Below the pieces are notes generated by a model that was given only the letters and a program-made list of their open reading frames with translations, was not told the origin of the DNA and made no database searches. The translations under genes and the position numbers were made by a program. A stretch of DNA of 24,177 bases, from NCBI GenBank assembly GCA_023433985.1, contig JAEYTN010000610.1, positions 1-24,177 of the forward strand, in the 5' to 3' direction. This document shows, one piece after another, positions 22,926-24,177 of the stretch. Numbering within the stretch: position 1 is the first letter of the stretch; each line of letters starts with the position of its first letter. The stretch comes from Pseudomonadota bacterium. Its GTDB lineage: Bacteria; Pseudomonadota; Alphaproteobacteria; Rhizobiales; Devosiaceae.

Positions 22926-23450
22926 TCAGGCGTCCGAGGGCTGGAACTGCAGCGCGGCGCCGTTCATGCAGTAGCGCAAGCCCGTCGGCTGGGGCCCGTC
23001 GGTGAACACGTGGCCGAGGTGCCCGCCGCAATTGGCGCAGTGCACCTCGGTGCGCGGGTAGCCCAGCAGATGGTCGGTGGATTCGCCCACGGCGCCGGCG
23101 ATCGGCTCGTAGAAGCTCGGCCAGCCCGTGCCGCTCTCGTACTTGGTCCTGGAATCGAACAGCGGAACTTCGCAGCCGGCGCAGTTGAAGGTGCCGACCC
23201 GGTGCTCGTAGAGCAGCTCGGAGGTGCCGGGGCGCTCCGTATATTCGTGGCGCAGCACCTGGTAGGTGAGCGGCTTCAGCTTCTTCTTCCACTCCGCATC
23301 GGTGAGCTGGAAGGGGAAGTTGCCGGATGCGGCGGCGCCCTCGCCCTCGGCGGCAACGGTCGCGTCCATCGGCCGCCACATGAAGCCGAAGGCGCCCAGC
23401 GCGGCAACGGCGGTACCGCCCAGAAGGACCGAACGGCGATCGAATCTCAT
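22926..23450 (-). CDS. msrB: Tat-exported peptide-methionine (R)-S-oxide reductase
   Basis: The 174-residue protein begins with a twin-arginine signal (RRSVLLGGTAVAALGA) and continues with a complete MsrB domain (about 48-171). The zinc cysteines are two C-x-x-C pairs at 90/93 and 138/141. The substrate motif GTGWPSFYEPI and the catalytic C161 in RYCMNGAALQF are present. It reduces methionine-R-sulfoxide in proteins; the signal places it in the periplasm or on the membrane face. The resolving Cys often found in SGCGWPSF is Thr (T108), so recycling must use another Cys or an external reductant. The ATG at 23450 gives the full Tat signal. A strong terminator follows the gene. Confidence 0.93.
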   Translation of the reverse strand: MRFDRRSVLLGGTAVAALGAFGFMWRPMDATVAAEGEGAAASGNFPFQLTDAEWKKKLKPLTYQVLRHEYTERPGTSELLYEHRVGTFNCAGCEVPLFDSRTKYESGTGWPSFYEPIAGAVGESTDHLLGYPRTEVHCANCGGHLGHVFTDGPQPTGLRYCMNGAALQFQPSDA

Positions 23451-23511
23451 GGCTGCAAAGCCTTTCGTGCTTGTCGAACATCCTAACCGGCCGGAGCCGG
23501 CGCCTGCACCT

Positions 23512-23556
23512 CAAAAGCTCGTGTCCCGCGAGGCTTCCCGCGGGACACGAAAGCTT
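23512..23556 (-). terminator. Long perfect hairpin, probable terminator of the fasciclin gene
   Basis: A 12-bp perfect inverted repeat (23519-23530 and 23539-23550) encloses an 8-nt loop and is extended by an AAGCT/AGCTT flank after a small bulge. On the minus strand it is followed by GCTTTT, a short T run. It lies 50-80 bp after the fasciclin-domain gene stop and before msrB, as expected for intrinsic termination or 3'-end protection. Confidence 0.7.
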
Positions 23557-23599
23557 GCAGCAGCTAGTTCGCGCCGGGGCGCGAAAAGGTTACCCCGCC

Positions 23600-24166
23600 T
23601 TACGACTTGGGCAGCAGCACCTTGTCGATGACGTGGATCACGCCGTTCGACTGGATCACGTCGGCGATGGTCACGGTGGCGACGCCGCCGTTCTCGTCGG
23701 TAAAGGTCACCTTGTCGCCCTCGGCCTTGGCGATCAGCTTGCAGCCGCCGACAGTGTCGACCACGTGCTCGCCGCCGTCATCGGCCACCATCTTGGCCAC
23801 ATCGGCCGCCAGGGCCTTGGCCGGAATGACGTGGCAGGTCAGGATCGTGGTGAGCTGATCCTTGTTCTCGGGCTTGAGCAGCGTGTCGACGGTGCCGGCC
23901 GGCAGGGCATCGAACGCGGCATTGACCGGGGCCAGCACGGTGAACGGGCCAGGGCCCTTCAGCGTCTCGACCAGGCCGGCGGCCTGCACGGCGGCCACCA
24001 GCGTCGTGTGGTCGGCCGAGTTCACGGCGTTGTCGATGATGTCCTTGTCCTCGTACATGGCCTGCCCGCCGACCATCGGGTTTTCGGCATAGGCAGCGGT
24101 GCCGGCCAGGGCCGAGACCGAGAGCAGGGCGGAAACGGCGATCACGCGTAGGGTGGAGAGCTTCAT
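23600..24166 (-). CDS. Secreted fasciclin (FAS1) domain protein
   Basis: The 188-residue protein has a Sec signal peptide (about 1-27, cleavage after AAYA). After a short DIIDNAVNSADHTTLVAAV lead-in comes one FAS1 domain. The first FAS1 box is GPGPFTVLAPVNAAFDALP, the central box is LTTILTCHVIPAKALAADV, and the closing box is SNGVIHVIDKVLLP. Single-domain exported FAS1 proteins occur widely in Alphaproteobacteria; in rhizobia (Nex18-type) they are linked to surface and symbiosis roles, and elsewhere to adhesion. The ATG at 24166 gives a standard signal (MKLSTLRVIAVSALLSVSALA). The function here is not otherwise evident. Confidence 0.93.
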   Translation of the reverse strand: MKLSTLRVIAVSALLSVSALAGTAAYAENPMVGGQAMYEDKDIIDNAVNSADHTTLVAAVQAAGLVETLKGPGPFTVLAPVNAAFDALPAGTVDTLLKPENKDQLTTILTCHVIPAKALAADVAKMVADDGGEHVVDTVGGCKLIAKAEGDKVTFTDENGGVATVTIADVIQSNGVIHVIDKVLLPKS

Positions 24167-24177
24167 CAGTCTGTTCC

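Noticed and set aside
1..24177. CRISPR arrays, insertion sequences or long direct repeats
   Set aside because: Reading the window showed no regularly spaced repeats, transposase motifs or terminal inverted repeats.

Overview
The window is GC-rich chromosomal DNA from an alphaproteobacterium. The likely order is Hyphomicrobiales (Rhizobiales). The evidence is an HWE-family histidine kinase, the gene order rpmH-rnpA-yidC-(insert)-engB, a tRNA-Arg(ACG) with encoded CCA, and the general codon bias. A Devosia-like genus is possible but this is only a guess. No insertion sequence, CRISPR array or prophage gene was found.

Left end (1-1994). The window opens inside the 3' end of a large beta-rich protein. 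Its tail resembles that of big proteins linked to extracellular contractile injection systems (eCIS); this is a family-memory inference. It converges on a SARP/BTAD-type transcriptional regulator, which is unusual in a proteobacterium. A gap of about 520 bp follows.

Signalling operon (1995-7847, + strand). Three overlapping genes encode a membrane hybrid histidine kinase with three receivers, a CheR-type methyltransferase, and a soluble REC-PAS-HWE kinase-REC protein. No CheB or chemoreceptor is present. This suggests a multi-input phosphorelay or general-stress circuit rather than chemotaxis.

Surface-polymer operon (13887 down to 7862, - strand). Five tightly packed genes encode a sugar-transfer-type ATP-grasp protein, a degenerate ATP-grasp paralogue, a CapK/phenylacetate-CoA-ligase-like adenylating enzyme, a GT4 glycosyltransferase and a Mur-ligase-family enzyme. 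A GT2 glycosyltransferase diverges from them. Combining three ATP-dependent carboxylate-activating chemistries with two glycosyltransferases suggests an amino-acid- or acyl-modified surface glycan. This is the best candidate here for an undescribed system.

Middle (14892-17983, - strand). This part holds tRNA-Arg(ACG), a two-transmembrane sensor histidine kinase, and a flavoprotein of the dihydrolipoamide-dehydrogenase fold in which both redox cysteines and the catalytic His are replaced.

Housekeeping block (18154-22085, + strand). A near-consensus sigma70 promoter drives rpmH, then rnpA, yidC, a sulfotransferase-like gene and engB. yidC, normally essential, carries an in-frame TAG where a Lys codon is expected. 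This is either a sequencing error or a remarkable mutation.

Right end (22082-24166, - strand). This part holds a class I glutamine amidotransferase, a Tat-exported MsrB without the usual resolving Cys, and an exported fasciclin-domain protein, with two clear hairpin terminators between them.
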